From positions 1-15,759 of the forward strand of contig CAZJBD010000046.1 in NCBI GenBank assembly GCA_964544265.1: a stretch of DNA of 15,759 bases. Reading direction: 5' to 3'. The DNA comes from JALHVH01 sp964544265. Its GTDB lineage: Bacteria > Acidobacteriota > Aminicenantia > Aminicenantales > Saccharicenantaceae. Below, one piece after another: positions 1-12,797 of the stretch; positions within the stretch are counted from its first letter, which is position 1; each line of letters starts with the position of its first letter. The position numbers were made by a program, and so were the translations under genes. The notes below the pieces were generated by a model, which had not been told where the DNA came from, did not search any database, and worked only from the letters and a program-made list of their open reading frames with translations.

Positions 1-48
1 GGCGGCCGGACGGTGGGCGCCGGAACGGTCACGGAAATCCTCGAATAG
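1..48 (+). CDS. tuf: Elongation factor Tu, C-terminal end only (upstream tuf copy)
   Basis: Frame 1 reads GGRTVGAGTVTEILE and then TAG at 46-48. This matches the near-invariant C-terminus of EF-Tu (usually GGRTVGAGVVTKILE, the end of beta-barrel domain 3). Only the last 15 codons are inside the window. The codons mix C, G and A endings (GGC, GCC, GTC, ATC, CTC) like the rest of the window and unlike the second tuf at the right edge. The rpmG start lies 21 nt after the stop, so this tuf is probably co-transcribed with rpmG, tRNA-Trp and secE; no promoter was seen between them. A tuf upstream of rpmG or secE is common in Gram-negative bacteria with two tuf genes. Confidence 0.85.
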   Translation, partial: GGRTVGAGTVTEILE

Positions 49-69
49 CGGGAAATATCGAATCCAGCC

Positions 70-219
70 ATGCGTGAAATCGTGACCCTGCAATGCACCG
101 AATGTAAAAGGCGTAACTATTCGACTACGAGGAACAAGAAGACGCAGACCGAAAAGATGGAACTCAAGAAGTTTTGTTCGTTCTGTCGCAAACACACCGT
201 TCACAAAGAAACGAAGTGA
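70..219 (+). CDS. rpmG: 50S ribosomal protein L33 (zinc-binding type)
   Basis: This encodes a 49-residue basic protein beginning MREIVTLQCTECKRRNYSTT and ending HKETK. L33 sits in the large ribosomal subunit near the E site. It has two cysteine pairs, CTEC near residues 9-12 and CSFC near residues 36-39, which form the four-cysteine zinc site of the C+ form of L33; zinc-independent paralogues lack these. The length is normal for the family. The ATG at 70 is the only sensible start. Its ribosome binding site is weak: the nearest purine run, GGGA, lies about 16 nt upstream. The gene lies between the end of tuf and tRNA-Trp, the usual place for rpmG in tuf-rpmG-trnW-secE-nusG clusters. Confidence 0.95.
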   Translation: MREIVTLQCTECKRRNYSTTRNKKTQTEKMELKKFCSFCRKHTVHKETK

Positions 220-250
220 CCGGGCCTTTCCATAGAAAAGAGAATCGTGC

Positions 251-327
<77 letters not shown>

Positions 328-381
328 GACCCAGACGGGCTGGGGGCGGTGGGAAGAATCGGGAGACGAAGAGGAACGATC

Positions 382-594
382 ATGAATGACAAGATTCGGT
401 GGTATAAACGATTTATTTTTTTTCTCAAGGACACGAAGGCCGAACTAAAAAAGGTTACCTGGCCGTCGCGCACGGAGGTCACCAGCACGACGATCGTGGT
501 CATCATCGCCACCGTCTTCTTCGGCTTTTATCTCTTTTTCATGGATGTCCTCTTCTCCTGGCTGATTAGTCATTTCAAATCGCTGATGAGTTAA
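382..594 (+). CDS. secE: Preprotein translocase subunit SecE
   Basis: SecE is the small essential clamp of the SecYEG channel in the inner membrane, through which unfolded proteins are exported. The product is 70 residues, a typical short bacterial SecE with one membrane span. The amphipathic N-terminal helix leads into the family signature KKVTWPSR (residues 23-30), followed by a hydrophobic segment at about residues 36-56 (TTIVVIIATVFFGFYLFFM). The ATG at 382 is preferred because AGGA (372-375) lies 6 nt upstream. A longer reading frame in phase runs back into the tRNA gene and is not credible. nusG follows after 15 nt, the near-universal secE-nusG pairing. Confidence 0.96.
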   Translation: MNDKIRWYKRFIFFLKDTKAELKKVTWPSRTEVTSTTIVVIIATVFFGFYLFFMDVLFSWLISHFKSLMS

Positions 595-609
595 TTTAGG
601 AATCGGAAG

Positions 610-1140
610 ATGGCAAAAAATTGGTATGTCGTTCATACCTATTCGGGTTTTGAGAAGTTCGTGGCCGAATCGATTAAGCAGACGGCTATCGATCTCAACG
701 TTCAGGACCAGATCGGAAAGATCATCATTCCGACCGAGGACGTGATTGAGATTCGAGGCGGGAAGAAGGTCGTGTCGACGAAACGGTCGTATCCGGGCTA
801 TATCCTGGTCGAGATGGAGATGTCCGACGAGAACTGGCTGATCATTCGGAACACCCCCAAGGTTACGGGCTTCGTCGGCTCGGGCCGGAAGCCATCACCC
901 CTCAACAAAGACGAGGTCGGCCAGATCGTTGAACACATGGAGACGACCTCGGAGAAGCCCAAACCCAAGCATTCCTTCGAGAAAGGGGAAGCGGTCCGGA
1001 TCATCGATGGCCCCTTCTTCAATTTCAACGGGATCGTGGAGGAAGTCAACCACGAGCGCAGCACGTTGAAGGTCCTGGTCACCATCTTCGGCCGGTCGAC
1101 CCCCGTGGAGCTTGAATTCCTGCAGGTGGAAAAACTTTAG
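610..1140 (+). CDS. nusG: Transcription termination/antitermination factor NusG
   Basis: NusG binds the RNA polymerase clamp through its N-terminal domain to reduce pausing. Its C-terminal KOW domain contacts Rho or ribosomal protein S10. The 176-residue product shows the NGN domain (WYVVHTYSGFEKFV at residues 5-18, RSYPGYILVEM at 59-69, and TPKVTGFVG at 82-90). A charged linker (about 111-121) follows, and then the KOW domain (about 124-155, FEKGEAVRIIDGPF then FNGIVEEV). The length is close to E. coli NusG, with no extra domain. The AGGA at 598-601 is 8 nt before the ATG. The end of nusG carries the ribosome binding site of rplK, so the two are probably translated together. Confidence 0.98.
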   Translation: MAKNWYVVHTYSGFEKFVAESIKQTAIDLNVQDQIGKIIIPTEDVIEIRGGKKVVSTKRSYPGYILVEMEMSDENWLIIRNTPKVTGFVGSGRKPSPLNKDEVGQIVEHMETTSEKPKPKHSFEKGEAVRIIDGPFFNFNGIVEEVNHERSTLKVLVTIFGRSTPVELEFLQVEKL

Positions 1141-1149
1141 GAGGAACGG

Positions 1150-1581
1150 ATGTCGAAAGAAGTCGTAGCCAAAATCAAGCTCGAGATCGTCGCGGGCCAG
1201 GCGAGCCCCGCTCCTCCGGTCGGCCCTGCGCTCGGCCAGTATGGCGCCAACATCATGGAGTTCGTGCGGCAGTTCAATGACCGGACCAGCAAGATGGATG
1301 AGGGGACCGTGGTCCCGGTCCTGGTCACCGTCTTCAAGGATAAAAAGTTTACGTTCGTGGTCAAGACACCTCCGGCATCCTACCTCCTGAAGAAGGCGGC
1401 CGGAATTGCCAAGGGATCGGGAGCCCCCAACAAGGATAAGGTCGGGAAGGTGACCAGGAAACAGATTGAGGAGATCGCCCTGATCAAGCTCCCCGACCTC
1501 AACGCCTACGACGTCGAGGCCGCCAAGAAGATCATCGAGGGAACGGCGAGGAACATGGGATTGGAGATCGTCAGTGAGTAA
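1150..1581 (+). CDS. rplK: 50S ribosomal protein L11
   Basis: L11 binds 23S rRNA at the GTPase-associated centre, at the base of the stalk, and helps factor-dependent GTP hydrolysis and the stringent response. The 143-residue product has the normal length. The N-terminal domain carries ASPAPPVGPALGQYGANIME (residues 18-37), including the prolines of the thiostrepton-binding face. The RNA-binding C-terminal domain includes the stretch KDKVGKVTRKQIEEIA. The common GQHGVNIMEF reads GQYGANIMEF here, a mild variation. The ribosome binding site TAGGAGGA (1138-1145) overlaps the nusG stop codon. The last 8 nt overlap the start of rplA. Confidence 0.98.
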   Translation: MSKEVVAKIKLEIVAGQASPAPPVGPALGQYGANIMEFVRQFNDRTSKMDEGTVVPVLVTVFKDKKFTFVVKTPPASYLLKKAAGIAKGSGAPNKDKVGKVTRKQIEEIALIKLPDLNAYDVEAAKKIIEGTARNMGLEIVSE

Positions 1582-2272
1582 ACGCGGCAAACAATACATC
1601 AAGGCAAGGGAACTCAAAGGCGCCGATGTCCGGGAGTATAGCTTGGAGGATGCCGTCGCTCTCGTCAAGAAAGCTCACTACGCCAAGTTCGACGAGTCCG
1701 TTGACGTGTCCATCCGCCTCGGGATCAATCCCAAGTATTCCGACCAGATGGTCAGGGGCACGGTCGTCCTCCCCTTTGGAACCGGGAAGACTAAGAAGAT
1801 ATGTGTCATTGCCGCAGGCGAGAAGATCAAGGAGGCCGAGGAAGCAGGGGCGGACCACTTCGGCGGAGAGGATATCATCGAGAAGATATCGGGCGGCTGG
1901 ATCGACTTCGACGTGGTTATTGCCACCCCGGACGTCATGCGGGGGGTGGGAAAGCTCGGTCGGATCCTGGGCACCAAAGGCCTTATGCCCAGTCCCAAGT
2001 CGGGCACGGTGACCTTCGACATCAAGAAGGCCGTGGAGGAGACCAAGGCTGGCAAAGTGGAGTTCCGCGTGGACAAAACGAGCATTGTCCACACGACCGT
2101 GGGCAAAGTGTCCTTCAGCGAGGACAAGCTCGTTGAGAATGTCAGGACGTTTATCCAAGCGATCGTGCACGCCAGGCCCTCAGCCGCCAAGGGGAAGTAT
2201 GTCCGGAGCATGTTCATTTCCTCGACCATGGGCCCGTCCTTCAAGATATCCGAGGACATTCTGGAGAAATAG
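1574..2272 (+). CDS. rplA: 50S ribosomal protein L1
   Basis: L1 binds the mobile L1 stalk of 23S rRNA near the E site and helps release deacylated tRNA. In many bacteria it also represses its own operon by binding mRNA. The 232-residue product is full length. It starts MSKRGKQYIKARE and carries the L1 signature region around GTKGLMPSPKSGTV, with VDVSIRLGINPKYSDQMVRG in the first domain. The GTG start at 1574 is supported by GGAG (1563-1566) 7 nt upstream and by the protein start; it overlaps rplK by 8 nt. Only 9 nt separate nusG from rplK, so an L1 target on the mRNA would have to lie inside coding sequence. Confidence 0.97.
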   Translation: MSKRGKQYIKARELKGADVREYSLEDAVALVKKAHYAKFDESVDVSIRLGINPKYSDQMVRGTVVLPFGTGKTKKICVIAAGEKIKEAEEAGADHFGGEDIIEKISGGWIDFDVVIATPDVMRGVGKLGRILGTKGLMPSPKSGTVTFDIKKAVEETKAGKVEFRVDKTSIVHTTVGKVSFSEDKLVENVRTFIQAIVHARPSAAKGKYVRSMFISSTMGPSFKISEDILEK

Positions 2273-2283
2273 GAGAGACCGCA

Positions 2284-2796
2284 GTGAAACGGATAAGCAA
2301 GGAAAAGATCGTCGAGGACCTGGGAAAGGCCTTTGACGCGAACAGGACATACTACCTGGTGGATTTCAAACGGATGCCCGTTTTGCAGTCCGTCGAGCTC
2401 AGAAAGGTCCTCAGGAAAGGCTCTTACTCCTACAAGGTCGTCAAGAATCGGCTTGCCCTGAGGGCGATCAGAAACCAGGCCCCCGAGGAGTTGAAGCCCT
2501 TCTTCCAGAAGACCACGGCGATCGCCTTCGCCGAGAAGGACCCCATCGGTCTGGCCCGAGTCCTCAAGGATTTCTCCTCAGGCGGCAAGATCCTGACCGT
2601 GAAGGCCGGCGTCGTCGAAGGACAGTACATGGCTCCCGAGCGGTTCGATGAGGTCACTAAGCTCGGATCACGGGACGAACTTTTGGGCAAGATCGGTTAC
2701 TTGATGGCCCATCCCCTTGGCCAATTCCTTAGGACACTGCAGGCGCCCCTAGTCGACATGGGTCGGCTGTGGAGCCTGTTGAAAGGCAAAAAATAG
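2284..2796 (+). CDS. rplJ: 50S ribosomal protein L10
   Basis: L10 anchors the L7/L12 dimers to the ribosome and with them forms the stalk that recruits translational GTPases. The 170-residue product shows the N-terminal rRNA-binding domain (TYYLVDFKRMPVLQSVELRK, then SYKVVKNRLALRAI), the central TTAIAFAEKDPIGLARVLKD segment, and a C-terminal helix that should hold L7/L12 dimers. The usual GLTV after DF is RMPV here, so the protein is somewhat divergent but clearly L10. The GTG start at 2284 has AGGAGA (2271-2276) 7 nt upstream, overlapping the rplA stop. The gap after rplA is 11 nt, so there is no long untranslated leader of the type that carries the L10 autoregulatory site in E. coli. Confidence 0.95.
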   Translation: MKRISKEKIVEDLGKAFDANRTYYLVDFKRMPVLQSVELRKVLRKGSYSYKVVKNRLALRAIRNQAPEELKPFFQKTTAIAFAEKDPIGLARVLKDFSSGGKILTVKAGVVEGQYMAPERFDEVTKLGSRDELLGKIGYLMAHPLGQFLRTLQAPLVDMGRLWSLLKGKK

Positions 2797-2817
2797 GGTT
2801 GGATCGATCCCATACCC
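2796..2817. repeat. Nested inverted repeat in the rplJ-rplL spacer
   Basis: GGGT (2796-2799) and ACCC (2814-2817) flank the perfect palindrome GGATCGATCC (2801-2810). In RNA it could fold into a small imperfect hairpin. There is no following T run, so it does not look like an intrinsic terminator. The inner GATCGATC recurs at 3259-3266, in the spacer on the other side of rplL. A processing or regulatory role is possible but unproven. Confidence 0.3.
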
Positions 2818-2844
2818 CATCGCACATCTAAAGGAGAGACAGAT

Positions 2845-3231
<387 letters not shown>

Positions 3232-3285
3232 GCTGGAGGGGGAAGTTTTTTGAGGATTGATCGATCTATGGACGAGCGACGGCAA

Positions 3286-3305
3286 AACTCTTTTCATTGA
3301 GAGTT
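3286..3305 (+). promoter_or_regulatory. Possible hairpin covering the rpoB ribosome binding site
   Basis: AACTCT (3286-3291) is the exact reverse complement of AGAGTT (3300-3305). A T-G pair (3292 with 3299) would extend the stem to 7 pairs with a 6-nt loop. The 3' arm contains GAGAG (3299-3303), the only purine-rich Shine-Dalgarno-like sequence before the rpoB ATG at 3309. If it forms in mRNA, the fold would limit rpoB initiation relative to rplL. The stem is AT-rich and short, so the stability is modest. The effect is inferred. Confidence 0.4.
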
Positions 3306-3308
3306 AAC

Positions 3309-7588
<4,280 letters not shown>

Positions 7589-7592
<4 letters not shown>

Positions 7593-10500
7593 TGGACGCC
7601 AGGCAGATCGTGGGCGGCAAGCCGAAGGTCGAATTCGACCGAGTGCGGATCAATATCGCTTCTCCGGATAAGATCAAGAGCTGGTCCTGGGGCGAGGTGA
7701 CGAAGCCTGAGACCATCAACTATCGAACCTTCAAGCCCGAGAAGGACGGGCTCTTTTGTGCCAAAATTTTCGGTCCCATCAACGACTATGAGTGCCTCTG
7801 CGGCAAGTATAAAAGGATGAAGTACAGAGGCATTATCTGCGAGCGCTGTGGTGTTGAGGTCACTAAGTCCAAGGTCCGCCGCGAGCGCATGGGACACATC
7901 AAGCTGGCCTCACCCGTCGCCCACATCTGGTTTTTCAAGAGCCCCCCGAGCCGCATCGGCCTCGTCCTCGACCTCTCCATCAAGGATCTGGAGAAAGTCC
8001 TCTACTTTGAATCCTATATCGTCCTCGATCCCGGAGATACCCCGCTCAAGGAGAAACAGCTCCTTAATGAAGAGGAGTACAAGGACGCCCAAGAAAAGTA
8101 TGGCGACAAGTTCGACGCCTCGATCGGGGCCGGGGCCATCAAAGTCCTCCTCCAGCGGGTCAATATCACCAAGGACACCGACCGGTTGAGGAAGCTGATG
8201 AAGAAGGAGACCTCCCAGCAGAGGAAACTCCGCTATGCAAAGAGGCTCCGGGTCTTCAAAGCCCTCAAACGTTCAGGGAACCGGCCCGAATGGATGATCC
8301 TGGACGTCCTCCCGGTCATTCCGCCCGACTTGAGGCCCCTGGTCCGGCTAGACGGCGGCCGCTTTGCGACTTCCGACCTTAACGACCTCTATCGGAGGGT
8401 TATCAACCGGAACAACCGGCTGAAGAAACTCATCGAACTCAAGGCCCCCGAGCTTATCATCCGAAACGAGAAAAGGATGCTCCAGGAGGCCGTTGACGCC
8501 CTCTTCGACAACGGAAAAAGGGGCCGGGTTCACCTGGGGGCCAACCGCCGTCCCCTCAAATCTCTCAGCGAAGCCCTGCGCGGCAAACAAGGCCGATTTC
8601 GTCAAAACCTTCTCGGCAAACGCGTGGATTACTCCGGGCGTTCGGTCATCGTCGTCGGTCCCGAGCTCAAGCTCAACCAGTGCGGCCTTCCCAAGAAGAT
8701 GGCTCTCGAGCTCTTTAAGCCTTTCATTTTCAATAAACTGGAAAAGGAAGGTCTCGTGCCAAGCGTCAAGGTGGCCCGCGAATGGCATGAAGCGGAACGT
8801 CCCGAGGTCTGGGATTTCTTGGAGGAGGTCGTCCGGGAGCATCCTATCCTCCTCAACCGAGCTCCGACGTTGCACCGCCTCGGCATCCAGGCCTTCGAGC
8901 CCATCCTCGTCGAGGGCAAGGCCATCCAAATCCATCCGCTCGTCTGCGCGGCTTTCAACGCGGATTTCGACGGTGACCAGATGGCTGCCCACATCCCGCT
9001 TTCGGTCGAGGCCCAGATTGAGGCCCAGACCCTCATGCTCTCCACAAACAACATTTTGTCCCCGGCCCACGGCCGTCCCTTGACCATTCCCAGCCAGGAC
9101 ATGGTCCTGGGTTGTTATTATTTGACGCTGGCAAAGAAAGGTCTAAAAGGGGAAGGACGGGTCTTCGCCTCCCCGGAAGATGCCCTCCTGGCCATGGAGA
9201 ACAGAGAGGTCGACCTTCAAGCCCTCATCAAACTTCGGTTCTCAGGCGCCTTCATGAACCTTGTCACCTACTTCGACGATCAGGCCGTCTTGACCTGTCC
9301 TACGAGCGATGTCCTAAACGAGCACATCGAGACGACACCGGGCCGGATCATTTTTAACAGCGTCCTTCCCCCGGGCATCCCGTTCATCAACGGGATATTG
9401 CGGAAAAAAGGACTCGAGAACCTCGTCTTTTTCGGATACCTCAAGAGTGGTCTTATGGCCACGGTCGATATGCTCGACAAGCTGAAGGAGCTGGGCTTTT
9501 CTTATGCGACCAAGGCTGGATTTTCCCTGGGTATCGATGATTTTGTCATTCCCAAGGAGAAGGCCGCCCTCGTTGAAAGAGCTCAGAAGGACGTCCAAGA
9601 CATCGAGAAGTTGTACCGCGACGGAACGATCTCGGCCGGCGAACGGTTCAACCGGGTCATCGAAATTTGGGGCACGGTGACCGATAAAGTTTCGGCGGCC
9701 ATGATCAATGAGATGAGGCGGATCTCGTTTGAAGACAAGGGCTTCAACGCTCTCTTTGTCATGTCGGACTCCGGCTCCCGGGGCACCAAACAGCAGATCC
9801 GGCAGTTGGCCGGGATGCGCGGCTTGATGTCCAAGCCTTCGGGCGAGATCCTCGAGACGCCCATCGTCTCTAACCTAAGGGAAGGGCTGGACGTTCTGCA
9901 GTACTTCATCTCAACCCACGGCGCGCGAAAGGGATTGGCGGACACGGCCCTGAAGACGGCCAACTCCGGATACTTGACGCGCAAGCTCGTGGACGTCTCC
10001 CAGGAGGTTATCGTCGACGAGCACGACTGTGGGACGCTGAAAGGCATTAACGTAACCGCGATCGTCGAGAACGGCGAGATCATCGAGCCTTTCATCGAGC
10101 GCATCGTCGGCCGGACGTCTTTGGAAAGGATCGTCCACCCTGACACGAACGAGGTCATCGTGGACATGAACAAAGAGATCACGGAGACCGTAGCCCAGCA
10201 GATCCAGAACGTGGGCATCGAGAGGGTCAAGATCCGCTCGGTCCTGACCTGCGAGGCTAAACGAGGGGTTTGCCAGCTCTGTTACGGCCGGGCCATGTCG
10301 AGCGGCCAGCTGGTCGAGCTCGGCGAAGCCGTCGGGATTACCGCCGCCCAGTCGATCGGCGAGCCCGGCACCCAGCTGACCATGAGAACGTTCCACGTCG
10401 GCGGCATCGCCATGAGGGGCGCGGAGAGGTCCAGGCTCGAGGCCAAGAAGGACGGGATCGTTAAATTCAATAATCTTTCTTCTGTCACCAACAAGGAGGG

Positions 10501-11740
10501 CGTCCTGGTCGTCGTCAATCGAAACGCCAACATCGCCATCCTTGACCACAGGGGCCGAGAGATCGAGCATTACCAGGTTCCTTATGGGGCGAAGATGCTC
10601 GTTCGGGACGGCGAGGAGGTCAAAGCCCGACAGGGTTTCGCCGAGTGGGACCCGTTCAACACCTACATCCTGACCGAGGAAACGGGAAATGTCCGTTTAC
10701 ATGACGTGGTCTTGGGTGTGAGCATGGAAGAGGTCCAGGATGAATTTACAGGCCTCATCACCCAGGTTGTCACCGACCCCAAGGACGAGAAATTCCAGCC
10801 CCAGATCGAGATTCTCGACGAGAAAAAGAAGGATGCCAAGGGAAATCCCATCATCCTTAAACGGTATTTTTTGCCCTCGGGGGCCAACCTGGAGATCAAA
10901 GATTCCGGCCGGGTGTTTGCCGGCGATATCCTGGCCAAGATTCCACGGGAGGCTTCCCGCACCAAGGACATCACGGGCGGTCTGCCTAGGGCCGAGGAGC
11001 TTTTTGAAGCCCGGCGCCCCAAGAATCCGGCGGTCATATCAGAGATCGACGGGGTCGTCCAGATCGGCGGACTGACCCGGGGCTATCGCAAGATTACCGT
11101 CCGTAACGAACGCGGGGGGGAAAAGGAGTATCTGATTCCCAAGGGCGCCCATTTAAGGGTGGCCGACGGCGATAGGATCCGGGCTGGGTATGCATTAATG
11201 GACGGCCCGGTCAATCCCCACGATATCCTCAAGGTCCTCGGGGAGAAGGAGTTGGCCGAATACCTGCTTCGGGAGGTCCAGGAGGTCTACCGGCTCCAGG
11301 GCGTCACGATCAACGATAAGCATATCGAGACGATTATCCGGCAGATGCTTCGCTGGGTTAAGGTTGAGGAGGTAGGGGATACCGAGTTTTTGGTGGACGA
11401 ACAGGTGGACAAGTTTATATTCCAGGAAGAGAACGAGAAGGTAATAAAGAAGGGGGGCAAGCCCGCCAAGGCGAGACCCCTCCTTCTGGGGGTCACGAAG
11501 AGCGCCTTGAGCACGGACAGCTTTATCGCCGCTGCCGCCTTCCAGGAGACGACAAGGGTTCTGACGGAAGCGAGCCTGTATGGGAAAGTGGATTATTTGA
11601 GGAGATTGAAGGAAAATATCATCATGGGCCGGTTGATCCCGGCTGGGACCGGCTACAAGTTCTACCGGAACGTCGAGCTGAAGGAAGAATTCGAGCCCCA
11701 AAAGCCCGAAAAGGAAGAAGAAGTTCCGGTCCGGAGGTGA
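7589..11740 (+). CDS. rpoC: DNA-directed RNA polymerase subunit beta'
   Basis: RpoC carries the catalytic magnesium site and the clamp of RNA polymerase. The product is 1383 residues. The clamp zinc site is C69, C71, C84 and C87 (in CLCGKYKR and CERCGVEV). The catalytic motif NADFDGD is at residues 457-463, and the second zinc site is C814, C888, C895 and C898. The bridge helix and trigger loop region includes GEPGTQLTMRTFHVGG (about residue 932). About 180 residues inside the trigger loop (about 943-1120, ending before TKDITGGLPR) match the insertion of E. coli and other Gram-negative lineages. ATG 7589 overlaps the rpoB TGA (ATGA), so the two subunits are translationally coupled. ATG 7592 is an equally possible start, one codon shorter, with better spacing from GGAG (7581-7584). 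Confidence 0.98.
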
Positions 11741-11774
11741 CCGCCGTCGGTCCCTTGAAATTTCCTCAAATTCC

Positions 11775-11803
11775 TTGACAGGGATAGATATTTCTGCTAT
11801 CAT
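11775..11803 (+). promoter_or_regulatory. Strong sigma-70-type promoter of the str operon
   Basis: TTGACA (11775-11780) is a perfect -35 box. A 17-nt spacer follows, then TATCAT (11798-11803), one change from the -10 consensus. TG at 11795-11796 gives an extended -10. The sequence just upstream (11756-11774, GAAATTTCCTCAAATTCC) is AT-rich and could act as an UP element. Transcription should start near 11810, leaving about 60 nt of leader before rpsL. It lies in the only sizeable intergenic gap of the window, so rpsL-rpsG-fusA-tuf can be expressed independently of rpoBC. No clear intrinsic terminator separates it from rpoC. Confidence 0.85.
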
Positions 11804-11839
11804 CCACGCATTCGTCTCGGGATATCTTCCTTGGGGTGA

Positions 11840-11860
11840 ATGAAAAAATTTTTTTTATAG
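11840..11860 (+). CDS. Possible six-codon leader frame (MKKFFL) ahead of rpsL
   Basis: ATG at 11840 opens AAA AAA TTT TTT TTA TAG, encoding MKKFFL. The TAG (11858-11860) overlaps the AGGAG (11859-11863) that serves rpsL, and the rpsL TTG start lies 10 nt beyond. GGGGTG just before the ATG is a weak ribosome binding site. Translation of such a frame would bring a ribosome to the rpsL initiation region. It is very short and could be chance in an A6T8 tract, so this is a candidate only. Confidence 0.2.
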   Translation: MKKFFL

Positions 11861-11870
11861 GAGTAGGTTT

Positions 11871-12260
11871 TTGCCGACCGTAAATCAGCTTGTCAGAAAG
11901 GGCAGGACGCTCAAGAGGTTCAAGAGCAAAGCGCCTGCGCTGGGTCAGAGCCCCCAGAAAAGAGGTGTTTGTACCCGCGTTTTCACGATGACGCCCAAGA
12001 AGCCGAATTCGGCCATGCGGAAGGTGGCTAGGGTGAGGCTCACCAATAATATCGAGGTGACCGGCTACATTCCAGGGGTCGGGCACAACCTCCAGGAACA
12101 CTCCATCGTTCTCGTCCGCGGGGGCCGGGTCAAGGATTTGCCGGGCGTTCGCTATCACATTATCCGGGGCACTCACGATTGCGAGGGCGTTCAGAGCCGC
12201 TTCAAGGCCAGGTCCCGGTACGGAGCGAAGAAGCCGAAAGAAAAGAAGGTTAAGTCCTAA
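11871..12260 (+). CDS. rpsL: 30S ribosomal protein S12
   Basis: S12 lies at the decoding centre of the small subunit and controls accuracy of tRNA selection. The 129-residue product begins MPTVNQLVRKGR, almost identical to the family start, so the unusual TTG at 11871 is the true initiation codon. AGGAG (11859-11863) sits 7 nt upstream, and no ATG or GTG is available in phase before an upstream stop at 11841. TPKKPNSAMRKVARVRLTNN and VLVRGGRVKDLPGVRYH carry lysines at residues 43 and 88, the positions where changes give streptomycin resistance; both are wild type. Asp89, the usual methylthiolation site, is also present. It is the first gene of the str operon and is followed by rpsG after 12 nt. 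Confidence 0.97.
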   Translation: MPTVNQLVRKGRTLKRFKSKAPALGQSPQKRGVCTRVFTMTPKKPNSAMRKVARVRLTNNIEVTGYIPGVGHNLQEHSIVLVRGGRVKDLPGVRYHIIRGTHDCEGVQSRFKARSRYGAKKPKEKKVKS

Positions 12261-12272
12261 GGGAGATCGGAT

Positions 12273-12743
12273 ATGCCCAGACGCGGAATCATCAAGAAAA
12301 GAAAAGCCCAGCCCGACCCATTCTATAACAGCACGCTGGTCGCCCGCTTCATCAACCTGTTCCTGAAGAAAGGTAAAAAGAACATCGCTGAACGTGTCAT
12401 CTACCGCACGATGGAGATCGTCAAGACGAAAATTAAGGAAGACCCCCTCAAAGCCCTGGAGAAGGCCGTTGAAAACGTCAGGCCCATCCTGGAAACGAAG
12501 TCCCGGCGCGTCGGCGGAGCCAACTATCAGGTTCCCATCGAAGTGCCGCCCGGTCGTTCCTTCTCCTTGGGCGTCCGGTGGCTGATCAAATACGCCGATG
12601 AGAGGAGCGGAAAGAACATGTCGGAAAAGCTTTCCGCGGAGATCATCGACGCCATCAACAACCGCGACGGGGCGATCAAGAAAAAGGAAGACACCCACAA
12701 AATGGCGGAATCCAATAGAGCCTTCGCTCATTATAAATGGTAG
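12273..12743 (+). CDS. rpsG: 30S ribosomal protein S7
   Basis: S7 is a primary 16S rRNA-binding protein that nucleates assembly of the small-subunit head and contacts tRNA in the E site. The 156-residue product begins MPRRGIIKKRKAQPDPFYNS and carries the family segments VARFINLFLKKGKK, SRRVGGANYQVPIEV and RWLIKYADERS. It ends AESNRAFAHYKW, the usual C-terminus. The length is standard. GGGAG (12261-12265) lies 7 nt before the ATG. In E. coli S7 represses the str operon by binding the rpsL-rpsG spacer. Here that spacer is only 12 nt, so the same control is unlikely in that form. Confidence 0.98.
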   Translation: MPRRGIIKKRKAQPDPFYNSTLVARFINLFLKKGKKNIAERVIYRTMEIVKTKIKEDPLKALEKAVENVRPILETKSRRVGGANYQVPIEVPPGRSFSLGVRWLIKYADERSGKNMSEKLSAEIIDAINNRDGAIKKKEDTHKMAESNRAFAHYKW

Positions 12744-12797
12744 TCTCCAATTCGCAATCGAGGTTTGAAGCGCGTCGGATGATGGAGATAAGGACAC

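Noticed and set aside
328..381. A promoter between tRNA-Trp and secE
   Set aside because: The 54-nt spacer is GC-rich and no -35/-10 pair with proper spacing was found.
1045..2336. Overlapping plus-strand and minus-strand open frames inside rplK and rplA
   Set aside because: They are out-of-frame shadows of full-length, easily recognised ribosomal protein genes.
3297..3308. TTG at 3297 as the rpoB start
   Set aside because: It adds only MRVN, has no Shine-Dalgarno sequence upstream and lies inside the hairpin, whereas ATG at 3309 is close to a GAGAG sequence.
11739..11752. GACCG-CCGT-CGGTC hairpin at the end of rpoC as a terminator
   Set aside because: The stem has only five pairs and is followed by CCTTGAAATTTCC rather than a T run, so it is not a convincing intrinsic terminator.
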